NCBI RefSeq assembly: GCF_020524285.1
Contig: NZ_JAIVKX010000010.1
Coordinates: forward strand, 1-64,000
Length of the DNA stretch: 64,000 nt
Reading direction: 5' to 3'
Source of the DNA: Alloyangia pacifica
GTDB lineage: Bacteria > Pseudomonadota > Alphaproteobacteria > Rhodobacterales > Rhodobacteraceae
In this document: in pieces, positions 57,796 through 64,000 of the stretch
Numbering within the stretch: the first letter of the stretch is position 1
Layout: each line of letters opens with the position of its first letter
Program-made: the position numbers and the translations under genes
Notes under the pieces: generated by a model
Seen by the model: the letters and a program-made list of their open reading frames with translations, nothing else
Told to the model about the DNA's origin: nothing
Databases searched by the model: none

Positions 57796-58233
57796 TCAGC
57801 CCTGTGCGCCGGGAGTGCGCAGGGCAAAGGATTCGATCTGCGCCGCAGGAAGTGCACCAGACTGGCGCGCTGCCTCGCGTCCCTTGCCGAAGGCGATCAA
57901 CGTGGGGATGCCGCGAATCCCGAATTGCGCCGCTGCCTTCTGGTGCTGCTCGGTGTTCAGTTTCACCAACCGGGCCCTGCCCTTCAGCGCCGTGGCGGCC
58001 TTGGAATATTCCGGCGCCATCATCCGGCAGGGGCCGCACCAGGGCGCCCAGAAATCCACCACGAGGGGCGCTTCGTCGGTGCGGATGGCCTTTGCCAGCG
58101 TCTCGGCATCGATCTCATGCGCCTTTCCGTCCATCAGGGCCGCGCCGCAGGTGCCGCATTTCGGGCCTGCGGAGAGTCGTTCTTGCGGGACGCGATTGGT
58201 CTGGCCACATTCCAGACAGACAAGCTTGACCAT
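57796..58233 (-). CDS. trxC: Thioredoxin 2 (zinc-binding TrxC)
   Basis: 145 residues with an N-terminal zinc finger, C6 and C9 with C26 and C29 (LVCLECGQTN, PKCGTCGAALMDG), and a thioredoxin domain with WCGPC in VVDFWAPWCGPCRMMAPE. Reduces disulphides, particularly under oxidative stress. Faces the L,D-transpeptidase gene across a 139-bp divergent gap. Tail-to-tail with motE. Confidence 0.95.
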   Translation of the reverse strand: MVKLVCLECGQTNRVPQERLSAGPKCGTCGAALMDGKAHEIDAETLAKAIRTDEAPLVVDFWAPWCGPCRMMAPEYSKAATALKGRARLVKLNTEQHQKAAAQFGIRGIPTLIAFGKGREAARQSGALPAAQIESFALRTPGAQG

Positions 58234-58372
58234 TTTTGGGTCTCCTTACATTCATTACGCCTGATATGTGTTCTGCGCGCAATTGTGACAATGCCATCGG
58301 CGGTTTCCCATTGATTTTATGTGCGGTAGGCACAGACTCCCTATGCCCTGAGACAAAACCGGAGAGCAGCCC

Positions 58373-58927
58373 ATGATCACCCGTCGCAAATTCGTCGCCA
58401 CGGCAAGCGCAGGGGCGGTTTTGGCCACCGCGGCCCCGGCCTTTGCGCTCGAGCCGAAGTTCACGCCGCAACCCGTGCGCATGCGCAGCGACATGCAGCC
58501 GGGTCAGATCCTCATCATGCCGCGCGCGCATTTCCTCTACTTCATCACCGCGCCCGGCGAAGCGCTGCGCTATGGCGTCGGCGTCGGCAAGGCCGGGCTT
58601 GAATTCACCGGCGAGGCGGTGATCCAGGTGAAGAAGGAATGGCCCACCTGGCGCCCGACCAACGAGATGATCGAGCGCGAGCCGCAGACCTACGCCAAGT
58701 TCAAGGACAACGACTACGTCGAGCCCGGCGGCCCCGGGAATCCGCTTGGCGCGCGCGCGCTCTACCTGTTCCAGAACGGGCGCGACACCTTCTTCCGCAT
58801 CCATGGCACCACGCAGCCTCAGACCATCGGGCGGTCGGTGTCGAACGGCTGCATCCGGATGATCAACGAGCATGTGATCGACCTCTACCAGCGCGTTCCC
58901 GTGGGCACGAAGGTGACGGTGATCTGA
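58373..58927 (+). CDS. L,D-transpeptidase (YkuD), Tat-exported
   Basis: Cross-links peptidoglycan or anchors proteins to it. 184 residues; N-terminal RRKFVATASAGAVLATAAPAFA is a Tat-type signal with twin arginine. The YkuD domain has H144 and C160: HGTTQPQTIGRSVSNGCIRMIN, the standard HGT...SxGCIRM. Relatives here are often called ErfK/YbiS. A GC-rich hairpin with a T-tract follows. Confidence 0.93.
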   Translation: MITRRKFVATASAGAVLATAAPAFALEPKFTPQPVRMRSDMQPGQILIMPRAHFLYFITAPGEALRYGVGVGKAGLEFTGEAVIQVKKEWPTWRPTNEMIEREPQTYAKFKDNDYVEPGGPGNPLGARALYLFQNGRDTFFRIHGTTQPQTIGRSVSNGCIRMINEHVIDLYQRVPVGTKVTVI

Positions 58928-58964
58928 TCCGGGTCACCCTGGATTTTCCATCTTCAAGTGCTGG

Positions 58965-58993
58965 GCGGCGGTTCCGAAAGGAGGCGCCGCTTT
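58965..58993 (+). terminator. Terminator of the L,D-transpeptidase gene
   Basis: GCGGCG / CGCCGC plus inner TCC-GAAA-GGA (one G:G mismatch and one G:T), then TTTGC. 38 bp after the stop. Confidence 0.7.
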
Positions 58994-59135
58994 GCATTAG
59001 GTGCCGTAATTAAACGACAAATTGCCTGCTTTTCCCACGGGGCCTGCCATATTCGGGCCCGAATTCAAGGTCACGCATGGAAGCACAAGAAGAGGCCCCG
59101 ATCTACGGGACCCATTGAATTCGAAGGGTATGTGT

Positions 59136-59339
59136 ATGGCGATTATATCTCTGTTGGCCGGCAGCATCTTCGGTGCGCTGTGCGGTCTGTTCTCCTGGCT
59201 TTTCCTCGACGCCAGCGCGTTGAACGCGTTCGGTCTCTATTTCACCGCCAGCCTCGTGTCGGGCGTCCTGCCGATTGTCTTCGTTGCGCTGCGCGGCGGA
59301 GTTGCCGGAGCGCAAAAGGCGGTAGCATTGCGATCATGA
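59136..59339 (+). CDS. Small two-helix membrane protein
   Basis: 67 residues: MAIISLLAGSIFGALCGLFSWLFLDA and LYFTASLVSGVLPIVFVAL are the two helices, a short basic end (GAQKAVALRS). AAGGG lies seven bases before the ATG; another ATG two codons upstream is too close to it. No family recognised. Its TGA overlaps the ATG of a 26-codon ORF (ATGA), so two small products are likely translated together. Confidence 0.6.
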   Translation: MAIISLLAGSIFGALCGLFSWLFLDASALNAFGLYFTASLVSGVLPIVFVALRGGVAGAQKAVALRS

Positions 59340-59416
59340 GAGCGGCGAGGTCGCTGGCCCTCCACCTGAGGCTGGCCTCGCTGAGTCTGCGCTCGGGTCT
59401 GCACCTGAGGCATTAA
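59336..59416 (+). CDS. 26-residue ORF coupled to the small membrane protein
   Basis: MRAARSLALHLRLASLSLRSGLHLRH: leucine/arginine/histidine pattern, amphipathic as a helix. Starts inside the upstream stop (ATGA). Ends 4 bp inside the convergent arylesterase gene. No ribosome site of its own, so coupling would be needed. It may be chance: 26 codons is short. Confidence 0.3.
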   Translation: MRAARSLALHLRLASLSLRSGLHLRH

Positions 59417-60084
59417 TCCTCCTCGGCTTCGGCGATGAGCGCCTCGACGCTCGGTCCCAGCGCCGCAACCACCTTCTTCACCCCCTCCGCGTTGGGGTGG
59501 ATCCCGTCGGCCTGCATCACGGCGCCGAGATTCGCGGGCATCTCTCCACCTTCGCGAAGCCCGGCGAAGAAATCCTCGAAGAGCAGCGTGCCGTAGGTTT
59601 CGGCCAGCGCGGGGTAGATCGAATCGAACTCCGCCTTGTACTCGGGTCCGTAGTTGCCCGGCGCGGTCATCCCCACCAGAAGCACCGGCACATCCTGGGA
59701 CTGCGCCTGCTGCAGGATGCCATCGAGGTTGTCGCGCGAGGTTGCTGGATCGATGCCGCGCAGCACGTCATTGCCGCCGAGGGTCACGATCATCGCGTCG
59801 ATCTCGGGGGTGAGCGACCAGGCGACCCGCGACAGCCCGCCCGCGGTCGTATCCCCGGAAACGCCGCCGTTGACCAGGGTCACATCGTGGCCACGGGCCT
59901 GCAGCCAGCCTTCGAGCTGCGGCACCAGCCCGTCGGGCGCGGGCAGGCCGTAGCCCTGCGTCAGGCTGTCGCCCAAGGCGAGGATTTCCAGCGCCGAGGC
60001 GGGCAGGGGGGCGAGCAGAAAGGCAAGGCAGGCCGCGGCCTTGCTGAGAGGGGGAAAGCCCCCATATGTCAGTGAACGTGCCAT
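59413..60084 (-). CDS. Arylesterase / SGNH-hydrolase (TesA-like)
   Basis: Secreted esterase, 223 residues; signal (ACLAFLLAPLPASALE). The GDSL block is ALGDSLTQGYGL with the nucleophilic serine, then GGVSGDTTAGGL, TLGGNDVLRG (block III asparagine) and DGIHPNAEG (Asp-His). Resembles TesA/arylesterase in size and motif spacing. Divergent from the ABC exporter ATPase; the two start regions overlap, a common pairing of TesA-like and YbbAP genes. Confidence 0.94.
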   Translation of the reverse strand: MARSLTYGGFPPLSKAAACLAFLLAPLPASALEILALGDSLTQGYGLPAPDGLVPQLEGWLQARGHDVTLVNGGVSGDTTAGGLSRVAWSLTPEIDAMIVTLGGNDVLRGIDPATSRDNLDGILQQAQSQDVPVLLVGMTAPGNYGPEYKAEFDSIYPALAETYGTLLFEDFFAGLREGGEMPANLGAVMQADGIHPNAEGVKKVVAALGPSVEALIAEAEED

Positions 60085-60104
60085 TTTCCAGAAAGGCCCT
60101 TTCG

Positions 60105-60803
60105 ATGCCCGATCCCGTGATTGCCCTGCATGATGTCACCCTCAGCCTCAAGGGCAATGCCGGTCCGGTCGAAATCCTTCACGGAATCTCGATGGAGGTC
60201 GCGCGGGGCGAGACGCTGGGGCTGATCGGCCCGTCCGGCTCGGGGAAAAGCTCGCTGCTGATGGTCATGGGCGGGCTGGAAAACGCCACGACCGGCCAGG
60301 TATCGGTGCTGGGGCAGGACTTCACCGGCATGGACGAGGACAAGATGGCGCGCTTCCGGCGCGACCACATGGGCGTGGTGTTCCAGTCGTTCAACCTCAT
60401 CCCGACGATGACCGCTCTCGAGAATGTCGCCACGCCACTGGAACTGGCTGGGCAGAAGGATGCCTTCGCCCGCGCCGAGGCCGAGCTGGAGCGGGTCAAC
60501 CTCGGGCACCGCGCCGGGCACTACCCGTCGCAGATGTCGGGCGGCGAGCAGCAGCGCGTGGCGCTGGCCCGCGCCTCGGCGCCGCGGCCGCAGATCCTGC
60601 TGGCGGACGAGCCCACCGGCAACCTCGACGGCAGCACCGGGCAGGCGATCATGGACCTGCTCTTCGGGCTGCGCGACGAACACGGCGCGACGCTGGTTCT
60701 GGTGACCCACTCCAACCGGTTGGCGGAGCGCTGCGACCGCGTCGTGCGGCTCACCGACGGGCGGGTCGACCCCACCGCCGCCCGTGCGAGGGCGGCGGAA
60801 TGA
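60105..60803 (+). CDS. ABC transporter ATP-binding protein (YbbA/LolD type)
   Basis: 232 residues from [10 protein letters not shown], behind AAAGG; an in-frame ATG 13 codons earlier overlaps the arylesterase start. Walker A GPSGSGKS (42-49), signature [14 protein letters not shown], Walker [13 protein letters not shown]. The [14 protein letters not shown] portion and the FtsX partner put it with YbbA, LolD and MacB ATPases. Co-translated with the permease by a 4-bp overlap. Confidence 0.93.
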   Translation: MPDPVIALHDVTLSLKGNAGPVEILHGISMEVARGETLGLIGPSGSGKSSLLMVMGGLENATTGQVSVLGQDFTGMDEDKMARFRRDHMGVVFQSFNLIPTMTALENVATPLELAGQKDAFARAEAELERVNLGHRAGHYPSQMSGGEQQRVALARASAPRPQILLADEPTGNLDGSTGQAIMDLLFGLRDEHGATLVLVTHSNRLAERCDRVVRLTDGRVDPTAARARAAE

Positions 60804-63325
60804 GCCTCGCTACCGCCGCCCGTTTCGCCCGCCGCGAGCTGCGCGGCGGCGTCCACGGCTTCCGCATCTTCATCGCCTGTCTCGCGCTCGGCGTGGCCGC
60901 CATCGCCGGGGTCGGCTCTGTGCGCACCGCCATCGAGGCCGGGCTCTCGGACCAGGGCGCGGTGCTGCTCGGCGGCGATGCGCAGGCGGAATTCACCTAC
61001 CGCTTTGCCAGCGACGAGGAACGCGCCTGGCTAGAGGGCATCTCGACCGATATCTCGGTGGTCACCGACTTCCGCTCGATGGCCACGGTGACCCGGGACG
61101 GCGAGACCGAGCGGGGCCTGACGCAGGTGAAATCGGTCGACGGGGCCTACCCGTTGCTGGGCGAGATGGAGCTCGATCCGCCGATGCCCCTGACGCAGGC
61201 GCTGGAGGGCGGCGATCTGCCGGGGGCCGTCATGGCGCCGGTGCTGGCCGACCGGCTGGGGCTGACGCCGGGCGATAGCTTCAAGCTGGGCACGCAGGCG
61301 TTCACCCTCTCGGCGGTGATCCTGCGCGAGCCCGATGACGCGGGCGGCGGCTTCGGGCTTGGCCCGCGCACGCTGGTGCGTACCGAGGATCTCGGCAACA
61401 GCGGCCTGCTCGCCCCCGGCTCGCTTTACGAGAGCGAATACCGCCTGCTGCTGCCCCCCGGCAGCGACCTAGATGCGTTGAAGGACGAGGCGGCCGAGCG
61501 CTACCGCGAGGGCGGCATCCGCTGGCGCGACTCGCGCAACGGCGCGCCGGGCGTCGCGCGCTTCGTCGAGCGGCTGGGACGCTTCCTGGTGCTGGTCGGC
61601 CTCTCGGGGCTGGCCGTGGGCGGCATCGGCGTCTCGGCGGCGGTGCGCGCCTACCTTGCCCGCAAGACCTCGGTCATCGCCACGCTGCGCACGCTGGGGG
61701 CCTCGCGCAACACAATCTTCCTCACCTACTTCCTGCAGATCGGCGCGCTGTCGCTGGTCGGCATCGCGCTCGGTCTGATCCTCGGCGCGGGCGTCCCGCT
61801 GCTGTTTGCGCCGATCATCTCGAGCGCGCTGCCGGTGCCCGTGGCCTTTACGCTCTACCCCGCGCCGCTGGCCGAGGCGGCGCTCTACGGCGTGCTGACC
61901 GCGCTGCTCTTCACGCTCTGGCCGTTGGCCCGCACCGAGGAGGTGCGCGCTGCCACCCTGTTCCGCGACGCGCTCGACAGCGCCAGGGGCCTGCCCGCGA
62001 CGCGCTACGTGGTCGCGACCTTGGCGCTGCTGCTGTTGCTGGTGGGGGCGGCGACGCTCTTTGCCGGGGACCGCAAGATCACCCTCTGGACCGCCGCCGG
62101 GCTGATCGCCGCGCTGGCCGTTCTTGCCCTCGCGGCGACCGGCATCCGCTGGCTGGCGCATCGCGCGGCGCCGCTGTCGCGCGGGCGTCCCGCGCTGCGG
62201 TGGGCGCTTTCGGCCATCGGCGGCCCGCGCGAGACCGCGGCCTCGGTGGTGCTCTCGCTGGGGCTGGGGCTGACGGTGCTGGCCGCGATCGGGCAGATCG
62301 ACGGCAACCTGCGCGCGGCCATTTCCCGTGACCTGCCCGAGGTCGCGCCGTCCTATTTCTTCGTCGACATCCAGCCGAACCAGATCGACGGTTTCCGCAC
62401 CCGCCTCGCCGAGGATCCGGCGGTGAGCCGGGTCGACAGCGCGCCGATGCTGCGCGGCGTGGTCACCCAGATCAACGGGCGTGATGCGCGCGAGGTGGCG
62501 GGCGGCCATTGGGTGGTGCGCGGCGACCGGGGCATTACCTACGCGGCGCAGCCCGACGAACGCACCACGATCACCGCTGGCGAATGGTGGCCAGAGGATT
62601 ACGCCGGCCCGCCGCAGGTGAGCTTCGCCGCCGAGGAGGCCGAGGAGATCGGCCTCGAACTGGGCGACGAGATCACCCTCAATATCCTCGGGCGCGACAT
62701 CACCGCCACGATCACCAGCTTCCGCGAGGTGGATTTCTCCACCGCCGGGATAGGCTTTGTCATGTCGCTGAACCCCGCGGCGCTGGCCGGGGCGCCGCAC
62801 ACCTGGATTTCCACGGTCTACGCCGAGCCGCAGGCTGAGGCGGCGATCCTGCGCGACCTGGCGAATGCCTACCCCAACATCACCGCGATCCGCGTGCGCG
62901 ACGCCATCGACCGGGTGTCGGAACTGCTCGAGGGCGTCGCGGGCGCGATCCGCTGGGGCGCGGCGGCAACGCTGCTCACCGGCTTCCTGGTGCTCATCGG
63001 CGCGGCCTCGGCGGGCGAGGCGGCGCGCAGCTACGAGGCGGCGGTGCTGAAGACCCTCGGCGCCTCGCGCGCGCGCATCCTGCAGAGCTTCGCGCTGCGC
63101 TCGGCCCTGCTTGGCGCGGCGGCGGGCGGCGTGGCGCTGGTGGCGGGCATCCTCGGGGGCTGGGCGGTGAGCCACTTCCTCATGGAAACCGAGTTCAGCG
63201 TCATGTGGGGCTCGGCGCTCGGGATCATCCTCGGCGGGGCGTTGGCCACGCTGCTGGCCGGGCTCGCCTTCGCCTGGCGCCCGCTCAGCACGCGGCCGGC
63301 GCGGGTTCTGCGGGCGCGGGAATAG
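60800..63325 (+). CDS. FtsX-like permease (YbbP type)
   Basis: 841 residues, about ten helices: one near the start (FRIFIACLALGVAAIAGVGSV), a large periplasmic domain, helices of the first FtsX repeat (LVLVGLSGLAVGGIGVSAAVRAYLARKTSVIATLRTLGASRNTI, FLTYFLQIGALSLVGIALGLILG), a second periplasmic region and a C-terminal FtsX repeat (LLTGFLVLIGAASAGEAARSYEAAVLKTLGASRARIL). Likely exports a lipid or thioester-bound compound with the ATPase; substrate unknown. TesA-like hydrolase alongside. Confidence 0.93.
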   Translation: MSLATAARFARRELRGGVHGFRIFIACLALGVAAIAGVGSVRTAIEAGLSDQGAVLLGGDAQAEFTYRFASDEERAWLEGISTDISVVTDFRSMATVTRDGETERGLTQVKSVDGAYPLLGEMELDPPMPLTQALEGGDLPGAVMAPVLADRLGLTPGDSFKLGTQAFTLSAVILREPDDAGGGFGLGPRTLVRTEDLGNSGLLAPGSLYESEYRLLLPPGSDLDALKDEAAERYREGGIRWRDSRNGAPGVARFVERLGRFLVLVGLSGLAVGGIGVSAAVRAYLARKTSVIATLRTLGASRNTIFLTYFLQIGALSLVGIALGLILGAGVPLLFAPIISSALPVPVAFTLYPAPLAEAALYGVLTALLFTLWPLARTEEVRAATLFRDALDSARGLPATRYVVATLALLLLLVGAATLFAGDRKITLWTAAGLIAALAVLALAATGIRWLAHRAAPLSRGRPALRWALSAIGGPRETAASVVLSLGLGLTVLAAIGQIDGNLRAAISRDLPEVAPSYFFVDIQPNQIDGFRTRLAEDPAVSRVDSAPMLRGVVTQINGRDAREVAGGHWVVRGDRGITYAAQPDERTTITAGEWWPEDYAGPPQVSFAAEEAEEIGLELGDEITLNILGRDITATITSFREVDFSTAGIGFVMSLNPAALAGAPHTWISTVYAEPQAEAAILRDLANAYPNITAIRVRDAIDRVSELLEGVAGAIRWGAAATLLTGFLVLIGAASAGEAARSYEAAVLKTLGASRARILQSFALRSALLGAAAGGVALVAGILGGWAVSHFLMETEFSVMWGSALGIILGGALATLLAGLAFAWRPLSTRPARVLRARE

Positions 63326-63433
63326 GCGGCCCGCCCCCGGCGTCGGCCCCGGCTTCGGCCTTGTGTCTTGATCCTCGGGGCGGGGGCTGGCAGGTCAGTC
63401 CCGACCAAAGGCTGCAAAGGACGGACCTCCTCC

Positions 63434-64000
63434 ATGACCGATTCCCTGCCGATGCCGATCTCGGCCCCGATCACCCCGGCGCAGCGGACCAGCATCCTCA
63501 ACCTGTTGCGCCGCGCCGCGCGGGCCGAGATCCTGCCCCGGTTCCGCGCGCTCGACCCTTCGGAGATCTCCGAGAAATCCGGGCGGCAGGACCTGGTGAC
63601 CGCCGCCGACAAGGGCGCCGAGGCGATGATCGCGCGCGGGCTGCAGCGCATGTACCCGCACGCGCTGATCGTCGGCGAGGAGGCCGTGGCCGAGCATCCC
63701 GAGATCCGCGACAGGATCGGCGACGCGGAACTGGCCTTCACCATCGATCCGGTCGACGGCACCTGGAACTACGCGCACGGGCTGGCAACCTTCGGCATCA
63801 TCCTGTCGGCCACCCGTTTCGGCGTTCCGGTCTTCGGGATGATCTACGATCCGATCATGGATGACGTGGTGATGGCCGAGACCGGCGGCCCCGCCGAGAT
63901 GTACCTGCCGAAGCGTCGTCTCAGCCGCCACATCGGCGTGTCGCCCGGCGGCCAGCTGTCCGAACTGCACGGTTTCGTGCCGCTCTACCTCTTTCCCGAG
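63434..64000 (+). CDS. Inositol monophosphatase family protein (3' truncated by window)
   Basis: First 189 codons are present. MTDSLPMPISAPITPAQRT, then the lithium-sensitive phosphatase pattern: SGRQDLVTAADKGAE, IVGEEAV (metal Glu), and the motif IDPVDGTWNYAHGL (DPVDGTxN). Could act on inositol-1-phosphate, histidinol-phosphate or 3'-phosphoadenosine phosphate; residues after this point are outside the window. Preceded by GGACCTCCTCC. Confidence 0.9.
   Translation, partial: MTDSLPMPISAPITPAQRTSILNLLRRAARAEILPRFRALDPSEISEKSGRQDLVTAADKGAEAMIARGLQRMYPHALIVGEEAVAEHPEIRDRIGDAELAFTIDPVDGTWNYAHGLATFGIILSATRFGVPVFGMIYDPIMDDVVMAETGGPAEMYLPKRRLSRHIGVSPGGQLSELHGFVPLYLFPE

Overview
The window is GC-rich DNA from a marine alphaproteobacterium of the Rhodobacteraceae (Roseobacter group; a Salipiger/Pelagibaca/Ruegeria-type organism is my guess from gene content, not a search). 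The evidence is the acuR-acuI-dddL DMSP-cleavage operon, the argH / lysA / TIGR02302 gene order, the fliL-DUF6468-motE flagellar block with a CtrA-like site, an alphaproteobacterial initiator tRNA, and genus-typical proteins throughout. I see no insertion sequence, prophage or CRISPR array.

Layout. 1-6.2 kb: the 3' part of an initiator tRNA gene, a gene-free AT-rich stretch, then a peptide-type ABC transporter (oppA, oppB, oppC and a fused oppDF) with a hairpin after oppA. 6.4-8.9 kb: acuR-acuI-dddL (DMSP to DMS plus acrylate, and acryloyl-CoA detoxification) behind a perfect palindromic operator. 8.9-17.5 kb: tRNA-Pro, an EamA transporter, leuB, a secreted EEP-family protein with a membrane partner, a CoA-transferase pair (atoD/atoA), leuD and leuC. 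17.6-26.6 kb: two tiny ORFs, a MscS channel, an acetyl-CoA acetyltransferase, a glycolipid-binding-like protein, a soluble hybrid histidine kinase, yaaA and recQ. 26.8-32.7 kb: arfB with a curious leader, a queuosine-precursor transporter, a phytase-like protein, mepA, a UMF1-type MFS transporter, a thioesterase and a YggT protein.

32.9-38.6 kb: catabolic genes: a D-carbamoylase-like amidase with diaminopropionate ammonia-lyase, then a LysR regulator divergent from glutaryl-CoA dehydrogenase and a class III CoA-transferase. 38.7-44.8 kb: a leftward chain argH, two tiny lipoproteins, a DUF2834 protein, lysA and TIGR02302. 44.9-52.5 kb: a TlpA-type thioredoxin, a secreted protein, the hisC-tyrC-extensin operon, pncA, pncB and trhO. 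52.6-57.8 kb: divergent flagellar operons (fliF-fliH-like-fliN-fliP leftward; fliL-DUF6468-motE rightward). 57.8-64 kb: trxC, an L,D-transpeptidase, a small membrane protein with a 26-residue partner ORF, an arylesterase divergent from an ABC/FtsX exporter, and a truncated inositol monophosphatase.

Most of the window is ordinary core metabolism. The parts I would look at twice are (i) the leader upstream of arfB, where the minus strand carries a Shine-Dalgarno that is a 17-nt complement of the 16S rRNA 3' end in front of an 18-codon ORF, followed by an anti-SD-like stretch and a terminator hairpin; (ii) the carbamoylase/diaminopropionate lyase pair; (iii) a modular family of intergenic palindromic repeats in four spacers; (iv) several untracked tiny ORFs; and (v) the DMSP operon's operator and very short leader.
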